From Mycolicibacterium setense (GTDB taxonomy: Bacteria; Actinomycetota; Actinomycetes; Mycobacteriales; Mycobacteriaceae), in the NCBI RefSeq assembly GCF_000805385.1, contig NZ_JTJW01000005.1, positions 1-64,000 on the forward strand: 64,000 nucleotides of DNA, read 5' to 3'. Each line of letters opens with the position of its first letter. Within the stretch, counting starts at the first letter, position 1. Below the pieces are notes generated by a model that was not told the origin of the DNA, did not search any database, and saw only the letters and a list, made by a program, of their open reading frames with translations. A program made the position numbers and the translations under genes. This document shows positions 38,301-47,318 of this stretch, piece by piece.

Positions 38301-38306
38301 GCGCGA

Positions 38307-39527
38307 TCAGCTGAACGGCTTGCGCTGATCCAGCCGGCGCGAGGCCAGGCCCGCACCCCGCCACACCCGTGCGATCCAGTCGTCGTCTTCGTCGGTGACC
38401 AGATTGCCCATCACCCGCACGGCGATGTTCATCAGGAACGACGAGCGGATCGCCACCGGCCCGGATGCGGGCAGGAACCGGGGCACGGTGAGCAGCAGCG
38501 CCAGCCGGCGGGCGATCGAGAAGCCCTGCGCGTAGTGGTCTTGCAACAGCTCCGGCCAGGCCAGCGAATAGTCGCCGGACCCCACCAGCTCGGCCGCCAG
38601 CCGGCCCGTTTCCAGCCCGTAGTCGATGCCCTCACCGTTGAGCGGGTTGATGCACGCCGCCGCATCCCCGACCAGCATCCAGTTCGGCCCGGCGACCCCG
38701 GATACCGCGCCACCCATCGGCAGCAGCGCCGAGAGCGCGCCCCTCGGCTCCCCGGAGAATCCCCATTCCTCGCGGCGCAGCTGGGTGTAGTACGACAGCA
38801 GCGGTCGCAGCGCGGCGTGGGCGGGGCGTTTGGCGGTCGCCAGGGCGCCCACACCGATGTTCACCTCACCGTTGCCCAGCGGGAAGATCCAGCCGTAACC
38901 GGGCAGCACCTGGCCCTCGGGGGAGCGCAGCTCAAGATGCGAGGTGATCCACGGCTCGTCGGAGCGCGGTGTGGCGATGTAGCCCCGGATCGCGGTGCCG
39001 TAGACCGTTTCCTTGTGCCACGTGCGGCCCAGCACACGGCCCAGCGTCGAACGGGCCCCGTCGGCCACGATCAGGTGGTTGCAGCCCACCGTCGCGCCAT
39101 CGTCGAGCATCACCGATTCGACCCGGCCACGCGAATCATAGTTGACCCCAACGGCTTTGACGCCAAGGCGCATCTTGGCTCCGTCGTCGGCGGCGACCGA
39201 GCGGATCCGGTCGTCGAGTTCGGTGCGCGGGACCGCGCTTCCGGTGGACGGGAACGACGGTCCGGGCCACGGCACTTCGACGTCGGCGCCGAAGCCTGAC
39301 ATCCGCAGGCCATGGTGCCGGATCCGGGTGTCGAGCCATGGGCCCATGCCGAGGCGTTCCAGCTCGGCAACCGCCCGCGGCGTCAGTCCGTCGCCGCAGG
39401 ACTTGTCCCGGGGAAACTGTGCCGCGTCGATCACCAGCACGTCGCGACCGGCCCGGGCAGCCCAGGCGGCGGCCGCCGACCCTGCCGGTCCGGCGCCCAC
39501 GACGACCACGTCTGCCTTGATATCCAT
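38307..39527 (-). CDS. menJ: Menaquinone reductase MenJ (geranylgeranyl reductase family)
   Basis: A 406-residue FAD-dependent reductase of the geranylgeranyl reductase family matching Rv0561c (MenJ), which saturates one isoprene unit of the menaquinone-9 tail. The FAD motif is VVVGAGPAGSAAAAWAA (residues 7-23), then FPRDKSCGDGLTPRAV. LIVADGARS and GDAAACINPLNGEGIDYGLE complete the flavoprotein fold. ATG 39527 is used; the open frame extends antisense through grcC1 and is not coding there. It is divergent from grcC1 with only 21 bases between the start codons. Confidence 0.93.
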   Translation of the reverse strand: MDIKADVVVVGAGPAGSAAAAWAARAGRDVLVIDAAQFPRDKSCGDGLTPRAVAELERLGMGPWLDTRIRHHGLRMSGFGADVEVPWPGPSFPSTGSAVPRTELDDRIRSVAADDGAKMRLGVKAVGVNYDSRGRVESVMLDDGATVGCNHLIVADGARSTLGRVLGRTWHKETVYGTAIRGYIATPRSDEPWITSHLELRSPEGQVLPGYGWIFPLGNGEVNIGVGALATAKRPAHAALRPLLSYYTQLRREEWGFSGEPRGALSALLPMGGAVSGVAGPNWMLVGDAAACINPLNGEGIDYGLETGRLAAELVGSGDYSLAWPELLQDHYAQGFSIARRLALLLTVPRFLPASGPVAIRSSFLMNIAVRVMGNLVTDEDDDWIARVWRGAGLASRRLDQRKPFS

Positions 39528-39534
39528 TGCTCCC

Positions 39535-39542
39535 AGTATGTT
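39535..39542. promoter_or_regulatory. Overlapping divergent -10 elements, menJ / grcC1
   Basis: On the plus strand TATGTT (39537-39542) fits TANNNT and lies six bases before ATG 39549 of grcC1. On the minus strand CATACT (39540-39535) lies seven bases before ATG 39527 of menJ. Both spacings fit leaderless transcription, and the two elements share four base pairs. Confidence 0.45.
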
Positions 39543-39548
39543 GGACGA

Positions 39549-40556
39549 ATGAGGACACCAGCGACTGTGGTGGCAGGCGTTGATTTCGGGGACGCGGCGT
39601 TCGCCGCCGACGTCCGGGACAACGTCGCCAGGATCGAACAACTGATGTCTGACGAGCTGGGCAAAGCCGACGAGCTCATGGCCGAGGCCGTCCAGCATCT
39701 GTTCCAGGCGGGCGGCAAACGGTTCCGCCCGCTGTTCACCGTGCTCTCGGCGTCGCTGGGCCCCCGGCCCGACGATCCTGAGGTGCACATCGCCGGTGCG
39801 GTCATCGAGCTGGTGCACCTGGCCACGCTGTATCACGACGACGTGATGGACGAGGCGCAGATGCGCCGCGGGGCGCCCAGCGCCAATGCCCGCTGGGGCA
39901 ACAACATCGCGATCCTGGCCGGTGACTACCTGTTCGCCACGGCCTCGCGGCTGGTTTCGCTGCTCGGACCGGACGCGGTGCGTGTGATTGCCGACACGTT
40001 CGCCCAACTCGTCACCGGCCAGATGCGCGAGACGCGCGGTGCGGCCGAACATGTCGACTCCGTCGATCATTACCTCAAGGTGGTCTACGAGAAGACCGCG
40101 TGCCTGATCGCCGCCTCGGGGCGATTCGGCGCGACGTTCTCGGGTGCCGATGCCGAGCAGATCGACCGGCTTCATCGGCTCGGGGGCATCGTCGGCACCG
40201 CGTTTCAGATCTCGGACGACATCATCGACATCGACAGCGATCCCGACGAATCGGGCAAGGTTCCGGGCACTGACCTGCGTGAGGGCGTGCACACCCTGCC
40301 GGTGCTCTACGCGCTGCGTGAGACCGGCCCGGATTCCGATCGGTTGCGCGTGTTGCTGGCGGGCCCGGTCGAGCGTGATGAGGACGTCGCCGAGGCGCTC
40401 ACACTGCTACGGCGCTCGGCCGGTATGGCCCGCGCCAAGGAAACGGTGGCCCAGTACGCGGCGCAGGCCCGCGACGAGTTGGCGGGCCTTCCCGCCGGCC
40501 CCGGGCGCGACGCACTGGCCACCCTCGTCGACTACACGGTGAACCGTCACGGCTGA
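39549..40556 (+). CDS. grcC1: Polyprenyl diphosphate synthase GrcC1-like
   Basis: A 335-residue trans-prenyltransferase that elongates allylic diphosphates, likely supplying the menaquinone tail. The first aspartate-rich motif is HDDVMDEAQ (Asp97, 98 and 101). The second is SDDIIDIDSD near residues 222-231. GGKRFRPLF and GQMRETRG are the usual substrate-binding segments. It matches Rv0562 next to menJ and htpX. ATG 39549 is supported by the downstream family N-terminus and the adjacent -10. Confidence 0.92.
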   Translation: MRTPATVVAGVDFGDAAFAADVRDNVARIEQLMSDELGKADELMAEAVQHLFQAGGKRFRPLFTVLSASLGPRPDDPEVHIAGAVIELVHLATLYHDDVMDEAQMRRGAPSANARWGNNIAILAGDYLFATASRLVSLLGPDAVRVIADTFAQLVTGQMRETRGAAEHVDSVDHYLKVVYEKTACLIAASGRFGATFSGADAEQIDRLHRLGGIVGTAFQISDDIIDIDSDPDESGKVPGTDLREGVHTLPVLYALRETGPDSDRLRVLLAGPVERDEDVAEALTLLRRSAGMARAKETVAQYAAQARDELAGLPAGPGRDALATLVDYTVNRHG

Positions 40557-40618
40557 TTCCGGAACCACGGACGGTAACTGAGCGTTTAATCAGCGATGGT
40601 TGCCGAGTAGTTGCCTAG

Positions 40619-41506
<888 letters not shown>

Positions 41507-41628
41507 TCTCCAGCAAGGGCGACTGGCCAGTTATTGCACCCTTCTTCGTGATTTGCGTGTCATAGCTGGCCTTTCGGATGTCCGGTGGCCTCGTCTGGTG
41601 TAGCCCCTGATTCGGACGCTGTGACGAA

Positions 41629-41679
41629 CGTGCAGCCTTTCGGTCAGATGCGCGTGGCATCGGCGTGAAAGGCTGCACG
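41629..41679. repeat. 13-bp inverted repeat with 25-base loop
   Basis: CGTGCAGCCTTTC (41629-41641) is exactly complementary to GAAAGGCTGCACG (41667-41679). It lies downstream of htpX and could be a processing or termination hairpin or a remnant repeat. There is no T-run. Confidence 0.5.
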
Positions 41680-41808
41680 CTCGCCACAACGTTCAGAACA
41701 CCCCGTACAGAGGCCGGCCGGAGCTCTATCTGGGTGGCCGGTGGTCGCGAAGGACGAGGCCGTGGGCTTCGATTTCTCCCACGAGTACCACGGTGCGTCG
41801 AGCAACAC

Positions 41809-41848
41809 CGCGAGCGTGCGTGTCGGGCAGCCGACACGCACGCTCGCG
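41809..41848. terminator. Perfect 18-bp hairpin, likely bidirectional terminator
   Basis: The 18 bases 41809-41826 are perfectly complementary to 41831-41848 around a GCAG loop. The hairpin lies 17 bases beyond the stop of the minus-strand SulP gene and downstream of htpX. It is a very stable GC-rich stem without a T-tract. Confidence 0.6.
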
Positions 41849-41864
41849 ATGTAATCCGTGACGC

Positions 41865-44030
41865 TCAGGCGGCGTCGGCCAGGGTCTCGACATGTGTTGG
41901 CGTCACCCGCAGCACGGCCGCGCTGGCGATGTCGTAGAACAGGCCGATCACGTTGACCCGCCGCGCCAATGGATGCGCCTGAAGGGTCTGCACCTGCACG
42001 GCGATGTTGACCATCGAGAGCTGATCGACCACGCCGAAGCCAGCCTCGGCGGCGGACAGGGCGACCGGGTGGCGGCCCTCGTCGAACGCCTCGACCGACG
42101 GATTACCATGGGCCAGCCAGGATTCCAGGTGCTTGTCGCCGACATCGGTCTTGCCCAGCATCGCGGTCATCGCGCCGCAGCTGGAATGCCCGCACACCAC
42201 GATCGAGGAGACGTCGAGCTTGTCGACCGCGAACGCGATGGCCGCTTCGATCGAGGAGTCGGCCTGCTCCGCGGGGACCATGTTGCCGACGTTGCGCACG
42301 GTGAACAGATCGCCCGGGCCGCTGCTGGTGATGACGTTGGGCACCACCCGCGAGTCCGCGCAGGTGAGGAACAGCGTCTCGGGTCGTTGCGCATGCACCA
42401 GCTCCTGCATGTGCGGGCGCAGCACCGGGGCGGTGCGACGGTGGTAGGCGGCCAGGCCGTGCAGCACGGAAGCCGACTCCTCACGTTGCCACGAGCTCCA
42501 CGGCACCACGCCGGAGCGCTTGTCGAACGGGGTGAAGCCGCGCATCGGCGGACCGGTGACGGCGCTGCCCATCTCGACCGCACCGACATCGTGGATGTCG
42601 ACGGTGCCGCCGGTGGCCACGTGCTGGCGCTGCCACTCTTCGATGGTCTCGTGAGCGGCGTGGTCGATGAAGTCGACCGACAGCTCGACGGTCGCCGTGG
42701 ATCCCGCGGGCACCTTTGCCAGGGCGCTGGTCAGCGTCGGCAGGGACAGGAAGGTGCACGAGCCCTCGATGGCGACGCGCCAGGTGTCCTCACCGGTCGG
42801 TTCGGAGACGATGTTGGTACGCACCACCCGCCAGACCGTCAGGGCCACGGCCAAGGCCAGTCCGATCAGCACGCCTTCGAGCAGGTTGAGGAAGACCACG
42901 CCGGTAACCGTCACCGCATAGACCGCGAGATCGCCGGTGCGCCTGGCAGTTTCGATGTGAGCACGCTTGACCAGCTGGCAGCCGATGACGATCAGCAGGC
43001 CGGCCAGGGCGGCGGTCGGGATCATCTGGGCCAGGCCGGCGAACGGCACGGCGAACGCCAGGATCCAGACACCGTGCATGATGGCCGATGCCCGGGTGCG
43101 GGCGCCGGCGGCGACGTTGGTGGAGCTGCGCACGATGACGCCGGTGACGGGCAGGCCGCCGATGGCGCCGGAGACCATGTTGGCTGTGCCCTGACCGATC
43201 ATCTCGCGGTCGAAGTTGGTACGGGGGCCGTTGTGCATGCGGTCCACCGACACCGCCGAGAGCAGGCTCTCGACGCTGGCGATCAGGGCGACGGTCAGCA
43301 CTCCGGCCGCGAACGCACCCCAGTTGCCCTGGGGCAGGCTGGGCAGCGACAGGGCGTCGAGCAGGGAACCGTTGATCTGGATACGGGTGACGTCGCTGAA
43401 CGGCGCCAGCAGCGACAGTGCGGTGACGCCGACGATGGCCACCAGGGGCCCCGGCACCTTCTTGACAGCAGCGGGCACCCAGCGCCACGACACCAGGATG
43501 GCGATCACGAGCGCGCCGAGGACGACCCCGTGGCCGTGTGCATTGATCAGCTGACCGGGCAGTTCGGTGACGTTGGCCCAGGCGGAGCTGTTGGAGCTGC
43601 CGCCGAGCAGCACGTGGATCTGCTGAAGCGCGATGGTGATGCCGATACCGGCCAGCATGGCGTGTACGACGACAGGGGAGATGGCCAGTGCGGCGCGCGC
43701 CACCCGGCTGAGCCCGAACAGCACCTGCAGCAGGCCCGCGCATACCGTGATCGCGCAGGTGACCGCCCAGCCGAATTGTGAGATCAGGGTGGCGACCACC
43801 ACGGTCAATCCGGCCGCGGGCCCGCTGACCTGGAGCGGCGATCCGCCCATGGCGCCGACGATGATGCCTCCGGCGATGGCGGCGATGATGCCGGCCAGCA
43901 CCGGGGCACCGGATGCCACCGCGATACCGAGTGACAACGGCAGGGCGACCAGAAACACCACCAGGGAGGCGGGTAGGTCGTAGCGCAGAACGGCGCGGGC
44001 CCGTTCTGCGAAATCAGTGGTTTGCTGCAT
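41865..44030 (-). CDS. SulP anion transporter fused to beta-carbonic anhydrase
   Basis: A 721-residue two-part protein. Residues about 12-400 form a SulP/SLC26 transporter (SLGIAVASGAPVLAGIIAAI, GSPLQVSGPAAGLTVVVATL), followed by a short linker with STAS-like features (about 420-500). The C-terminal 200 residues are a beta-class carbonic anhydrase: Cys557-Ala-Asp-Ser-Arg and His615-x-x-Cys618 (HSSC) supply the zinc ligands and the Asp-Arg dyad. The fusion, also known in M. tuberculosis Rv3273, suggests bicarbonate uptake coupled to CO2/bicarbonate interconversion. ATG 44030 begins the transporter domain; the 40-residue upstream extension looks non-coding. Confidence 0.93.
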   Translation of the reverse strand: MQQTTDFAERARAVLRYDLPASLVVFLVALPLSLGIAVASGAPVLAGIIAAIAGGIIVGAMGGSPLQVSGPAAGLTVVVATLISQFGWAVTCAITVCAGLLQVLFGLSRVARAALAISPVVVHAMLAGIGITIALQQIHVLLGGSSNSSAWANVTELPGQLINAHGHGVVLGALVIAILVSWRWVPAAVKKVPGPLVAIVGVTALSLLAPFSDVTRIQINGSLLDALSLPSLPQGNWGAFAAGVLTVALIASVESLLSAVSVDRMHNGPRTNFDREMIGQGTANMVSGAIGGLPVTGVIVRSSTNVAAGARTRASAIMHGVWILAFAVPFAGLAQMIPTAALAGLLIVIGCQLVKRAHIETARRTGDLAVYAVTVTGVVFLNLLEGVLIGLALAVALTVWRVVRTNIVSEPTGEDTWRVAIEGSCTFLSLPTLTSALAKVPAGSTATVELSVDFIDHAAHETIEEWQRQHVATGGTVDIHDVGAVEMGSAVTGPPMRGFTPFDKRSGVVPWSSWQREESASVLHGLAAYHRRTAPVLRPHMQELVHAQRPETLFLTCADSRVVPNVITSSGPGDLFTVRNVGNMVPAEQADSSIEAAIAFAVDKLDVSSIVVCGHSSCGAMTAMLGKTDVGDKHLESWLAHGNPSVEAFDEGRHPVALSAAEAGFGVVDQLSMVNIAVQVQTLQAHPLARRVNVIGLFYDIASAAVLRVTPTHVETLADAA

Positions 44031-44504
44031 CGTGCGCCTCCGTCTGGAGTTGGTGACGTGCGGACCCGCCTCGTTGCAGGTCCGCACAGAGTTATTGACG
44101 CCGTTGCCGGTGGACAACTTCGAAAGGTGTTGGAGCTCAGTGCGACACAAGTCGACTTATGGCTCATTTGTGGCTCGGTTACACCCAATTACTGTGGGCG
44201 AGAGTATTTATCGCTGTGAGCAGGCGCAAGGAGGTTTGCAGCACACATAGAGAACCCAAATGTTTCATATAGATGTCATGAGGCGAATGTGCCTGGTGGA
44301 CAGGGTAAATCGCTGTCGGGCCGGTTCTGGTGTCACCAACTGTTCACCGGCTCGTTTGAAACGGTATGTATTGCAACAATTCTGGCCTGGATCACCTTCG
44401 TTCATGAAGGTGACGGGCGTCATAGCCAGTTCATATGAAGGCATTCCCTTAGAACTCCATATGAACTCCGTGACAACGATCTGTGTACTCCGCACAATGG
44501 AAAT
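44031..44504. other. 474-base AT-rich intergenic region upstream of trcR
   Basis: No convincing gene was seen. The stretch 44140-44500 is distinctly more A/T-rich than the rest of the window and contains several ATATGAA-type palindromes (separate entry). It separates the divergent SulP and trcR genes and should contain both promoters. In M. tuberculosis TrcR is known to act on an AT-rich region of its own promoter. Confidence 0.6.
44401..44467 (+). promoter_or_regulatory. TrcR-site candidates: TTCATATGAA palindrome and AGTTCATATG inverted repeat
   Basis: AGTTCATATG (44428-44437) is inverted as CATATGAACT (44458-44467), 30 bp apart on the same helix face. The first copy sits in the perfect palindrome TTCATATGAA (44430-44439). 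A related TTCATGAA lies at 44401-44408. The last copy ends 38 bases before the trcR start. Confidence 0.45.
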
Positions 44505-45278
44505 ATGACGACGATGTCGGTTTCTCCCCGTGCTCAACAGCCGCGTCAGGCCATCCTCGGACAGTTGCCGAAGATCCATCGGGCCGATGGGTCTGCGATT
44601 CGCGTGTTGCTGGTCGATGACGAGCCGGCGCTGACCAACTTGGTGAAGATGGCCCTGCACTACGAGGGCTGGGAGGTCGACGTGGCGCACAACGGCCACG
44701 ACGCGGTCGCCAAGTTCGACGAGATCGAGCCCGATGTCGTCGTGCTCGACATCATGCTGCCCGATATCGATGGCCTGCAGATTCTTCAGCGGGTGCGTGA
44801 GGCCGACGGCTACACGCCCACGCTGTTCCTGACGGCCAGGGATTCCGTGCTGGACCGCGTGTCCGGGCTGACCGCCGGCGCCGATGACTACATGACCAAA
44901 CCGTTCAGCCTCGAGGAGCTGGTGGCCCGGCTGCGCGGGTTGCTGCGCCGGTCGAGTCACACCACGCCGCCCTCGGACGAGATCCTCAAGGTCGGGGACA
45001 TGGTGCTCGACGGGGCCAGCCGTGAGGTCACCCGCGGGGGCGAGCCGATCAACCTCACCGTGACCGAGTTCGAGCTGTTGCGCTACCTGATGCGCAATCC
45101 GCGCCGTGCCCTGAGCCGGGCAGAGATACTCGATCGTGTGTGGAACTACGGATTCGGTGGCAAGTCCAGCATTGTCGACCTCTACATCTCCTATCTGCGC
45201 AAAAAGGTCGACGCCGATCGCGAGCCGATGATTCATACCGTTCGGGGCGTGGGGTACATGCTGCGGCCTGCGCCGTGA
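44505..45278 (+). CDS. trcR: Response regulator TrcR
   Basis: A 257-residue OmpR-family response regulator. Receiver domain: Asp38/Asp39 in LLVDDEP, phospho-acceptor Asp82 in VVLDIMLPD, Thr110 and Lys132 (TKPFS). The winged-helix DNA-binding domain is about residues 160-255 (LTVTEFELLRYLMRNPRRALSR, SIVDLYISYLRKKVD, TVRGVGYML). The unusual N-terminal leader QQPRQAILGQLPKIHRADGS and the length identify it as TrcR (Rv1033c) rather than other OmpR members. The kinase gene follows after seven bases. Confidence 0.9.
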   Translation: MTTMSVSPRAQQPRQAILGQLPKIHRADGSAIRVLLVDDEPALTNLVKMALHYEGWEVDVAHNGHDAVAKFDEIEPDVVVLDIMLPDIDGLQILQRVREADGYTPTLFLTARDSVLDRVSGLTAGADDYMTKPFSLEELVARLRGLLRRSSHTTPPSDEILKVGDMVLDGASREVTRGGEPINLTVTEFELLRYLMRNPRRALSRAEILDRVWNYGFGGKSSIVDLYISYLRKKVDADREPMIHTVRGVGYMLRPAP

Positions 45279-45285
45279 CGCGCTG

Positions 45286-46803
45286 ATGCCACCGAGATCC
45301 AAGTGGTGGTGGCCACGGTCGCTGCGCAGGCAATTGGTGCTCGGCGTCAGCGCGATCGTCACCGTGGCGCTGGCCGCGGTCGGTGCGCTGTCGGTGTACA
45401 GCTTGCACACCTATGTGTCGACGATGAGCGACAACGAGGTGTCGCGGTCGTTGGCCGCCTTCAGCCACTCCTTCGACAAATGGCGCGAAGCCCAGGCCGA
45501 CCACGAGCTCACCGGCGATGCCGACGGGCTCACCGCGTTCGTCGGTCAGGCTCCCGGCAATCTGATCGCGGTCCTGCACGACGGCGAGGTGGTCCAGTCG
45601 GCGGTGTTCTCCGACGGTGAGCCGCGTACCGCGCCGGTCGCGGTGACACGTGCGCTCGACCAGTACAACTGGACCGACGGGCATCCGCGCTCGGTCAAGC
45701 TCCCGGTGCTCGGCGCCTACCGGCTGGCCAGTCAGCCGGTGGGCAACGGCGATGTGCTGGTATCCGGGGTGTCGCTGGACAGCGCGAACCTGGTGATCGC
45801 CCGCAAGACGGTGACGGTCGCGGTGATGATCGTCATCGCGCTCATCGCCACCGCATTGAGCACTGTCGCGGTGGTCAGGATCGCCCTGCGTCCACTGCGC
45901 CGCGTCGCGGCCACCGCGGCCAAGGTCGCGACGTTGAGGTTGGACGGTGACGATCACCGCATCACGGCCAGGGTGCGCGACAAGGACACCGATCCGGACA
46001 ACGAAGTCGGCATCGTGGGGGAGACGCTCAATCGGTTGCTGGCCAATGTCGACAGCGCGCTGGCCGAGCTGGCCGCCTCCGACCGGCGCACCCGGCAGTT
46101 CCTCACCGACGCCAGTCACGAGCTGCGCACGCCGCTGGCCGCGATCCAGGGATATGCCGAACTCACACGACAGGACAGCGCGACCCTGCCGCCGACCACC
46201 GAATACGCGCTGGCCCGCATCGAGGCCGAGGCCCGGCGGATGACGGGGCTGGTCAGCGACCTGCTGTTGCTGTCGCGGTTGAGCGAGGGCCAGGACCTGG
46301 AGACCGACGACATCGACTTGAGCGATCTGGTGGTCGACGCGGTCAACGACGTAGCGGTCGCCGCGCCCGAACATCACTGGGTGGCCGAGCTGCCCGATGA
46401 TCCGTTGTGGGTGCGCGGCGATCTGGCTCGGCTGCATCAGGTGCTGAGCAATCTGTTGAACAATGCCAGGGTGCACACCCCGCCCGGGGTGACCGTCACA
46501 ATCGCATTGACCGAGTCCGCTGAATTCGCGGAATTGACGGTGACCGACGACGGGCCGGGGATAGATGCCGAATTGTTGCCGAATCTTTTCGGACGATTTG
46601 TCAGGGCCGACAAATCGCGGTCGCGGGAATTGGACAGCACCGGCTTGGGGCTGGCCATCGTGGCATCGATCGTCGAGGCGCATCAGGGCACCGTGGCGGT
46701 CGCTTCAAAGCCTGGTGAAACAGTGTTTACCGTGCGGATACCACTCGCCGACGAGCCTGCTGACAATGTGCGCAGCCATGCGAACAATGTGAATTCGGCC
46801 TGA
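45286..46803 (+). CDS. trcS: Sensor histidine kinase TrcS
   Basis: A 505-residue membrane histidine kinase, partner of TrcR. Two membrane segments (about residues 17-38 and 176-199) enclose an extracytoplasmic sensor domain of about 135 residues. A HAMP linker (RIALRPLRRVAATA) precedes the H-box with His278 in DASHELRTPLAAIQGY. The ATP-binding domain has LSNLLNNARVHTP (N-box), VTDDGPGID (G1), FGRFVRAD and STGLGLAIV. The signal sensed is unknown. Downstream DNA is T-rich (46804-46850). Confidence 0.9.
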   Translation: MPPRSKWWWPRSLRRQLVLGVSAIVTVALAAVGALSVYSLHTYVSTMSDNEVSRSLAAFSHSFDKWREAQADHELTGDADGLTAFVGQAPGNLIAVLHDGEVVQSAVFSDGEPRTAPVAVTRALDQYNWTDGHPRSVKLPVLGAYRLASQPVGNGDVLVSGVSLDSANLVIARKTVTVAVMIVIALIATALSTVAVVRIALRPLRRVAATAAKVATLRLDGDDHRITARVRDKDTDPDNEVGIVGETLNRLLANVDSALAELAASDRRTRQFLTDASHELRTPLAAIQGYAELTRQDSATLPPTTEYALARIEAEARRMTGLVSDLLLLSRLSEGQDLETDDIDLSDLVVDAVNDVAVAAPEHHWVAELPDDPLWVRGDLARLHQVLSNLLNNARVHTPPGVTVTIALTESAEFAELTVTDDGPGIDAELLPNLFGRFVRADKSRSRELDSTGLGLAIVASIVEAHQGTVAVASKPGETVFTVRIPLADEPADNVRSHANNVNSA

Positions 46804-46919
46804 ATATTCTCTGTCTTTTCTTTGGCTTTTTGCTCGCCTTTTGCCGCGCCGTCAATCGCATGCACGCATTCGTATGTGTTCAATATGAGTTGATGGACCT
46901 GGCCGAATTACCTGCATAG

Positions 46920-46936
46920 GCTGAAATCAATTCAGC
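46920..46936 (+). promoter_or_regulatory. Inverted repeat GCTGAA-N5-TTCAGC before a secreted protein gene
   Basis: This perfect six-base inverted repeat overlaps the region where transcription from TAGGCT (46917-46922, TANNNT) would begin, 20 bases before ATG 46956. It is a candidate operator. Confidence 0.4.
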
Positions 46937-46955
46937 AAGGAAGGCAGGTAGTTCA

Positions 46956-47267
46956 ATGAGGAACACCGTCAAAAATGTCATTGCCGCCACCGCCGCGACC
47001 GGCCTGGCCGTCGGTGCGCTCGCGCTGGCCGCTCCGGCCGCCGCGGCACCCAGTGGGGCGGGGTCGGCCCAGCAGACGATCAAGCAGCTCCAGGACGAGG
47101 GCTACCGCGTCATCCAGAGCAGGGTCGGTACCGGCTCGATCGAGGACTGCCGGGTCAGTGCGGTGCGGCCGGGGCGCGATATCACCGAGCTCAAGGCCGC
47201 ACCGCGCGGCAACACCGAGGAGCGGGTCCGCTACACCACGGTCTACGTGGACCTGCACTGCGGCTGA
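46956..47267 (+). CDS. Small secreted protein, unrecognised
   Basis: A 103-residue exported protein. It has a signal peptide of about 31 residues ending LAAPAAAAP, then a 70-residue mature part with two cysteines (IEDCRVSAV and the terminal LHCG) that may form a disulfide. The family is common in mycobacteria but has no assigned role that I recognise. A good ribosome site (GGCAGGT) precedes ATG 46956. It does not appear linked to trcS, which ends 152 bases upstream. Confidence 0.8.
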   Translation: MRNTVKNVIAATAATGLAVGALALAAPAAAAPSGAGSAQQTIKQLQDEGYRVIQSRVGTGSIEDCRVSAVRPGRDITELKAAPRGNTEERVRYTTVYVDLHCG

Positions 47268-47318
47268 CGCGATCCCGGTGCGGTGGACCGCACTATCGCC
47301 CCGGGTTAGGGTGACGGC

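Larger units (their letters stand above)
41507..41864. other. 358-base convergent intergenic region after htpX
   Basis: No convincing gene was seen; small frames here are arginine-rich and lack ribosome sites. It holds two inverted repeats, listed separately (41629-41679 and 41809-41848), and lies between the stops of htpX and the SulP-carbonic anhydrase gene. Confidence 0.6.

Noticed and set aside
41892..43781. 629-residue open frame antisense to the SulP-carbonic anhydrase gene
   Set aside because: The composition (Gly, His, Arg, Asp runs) is that of a mirror frame; the opposite strand encodes clear transporter and zinc motifs.
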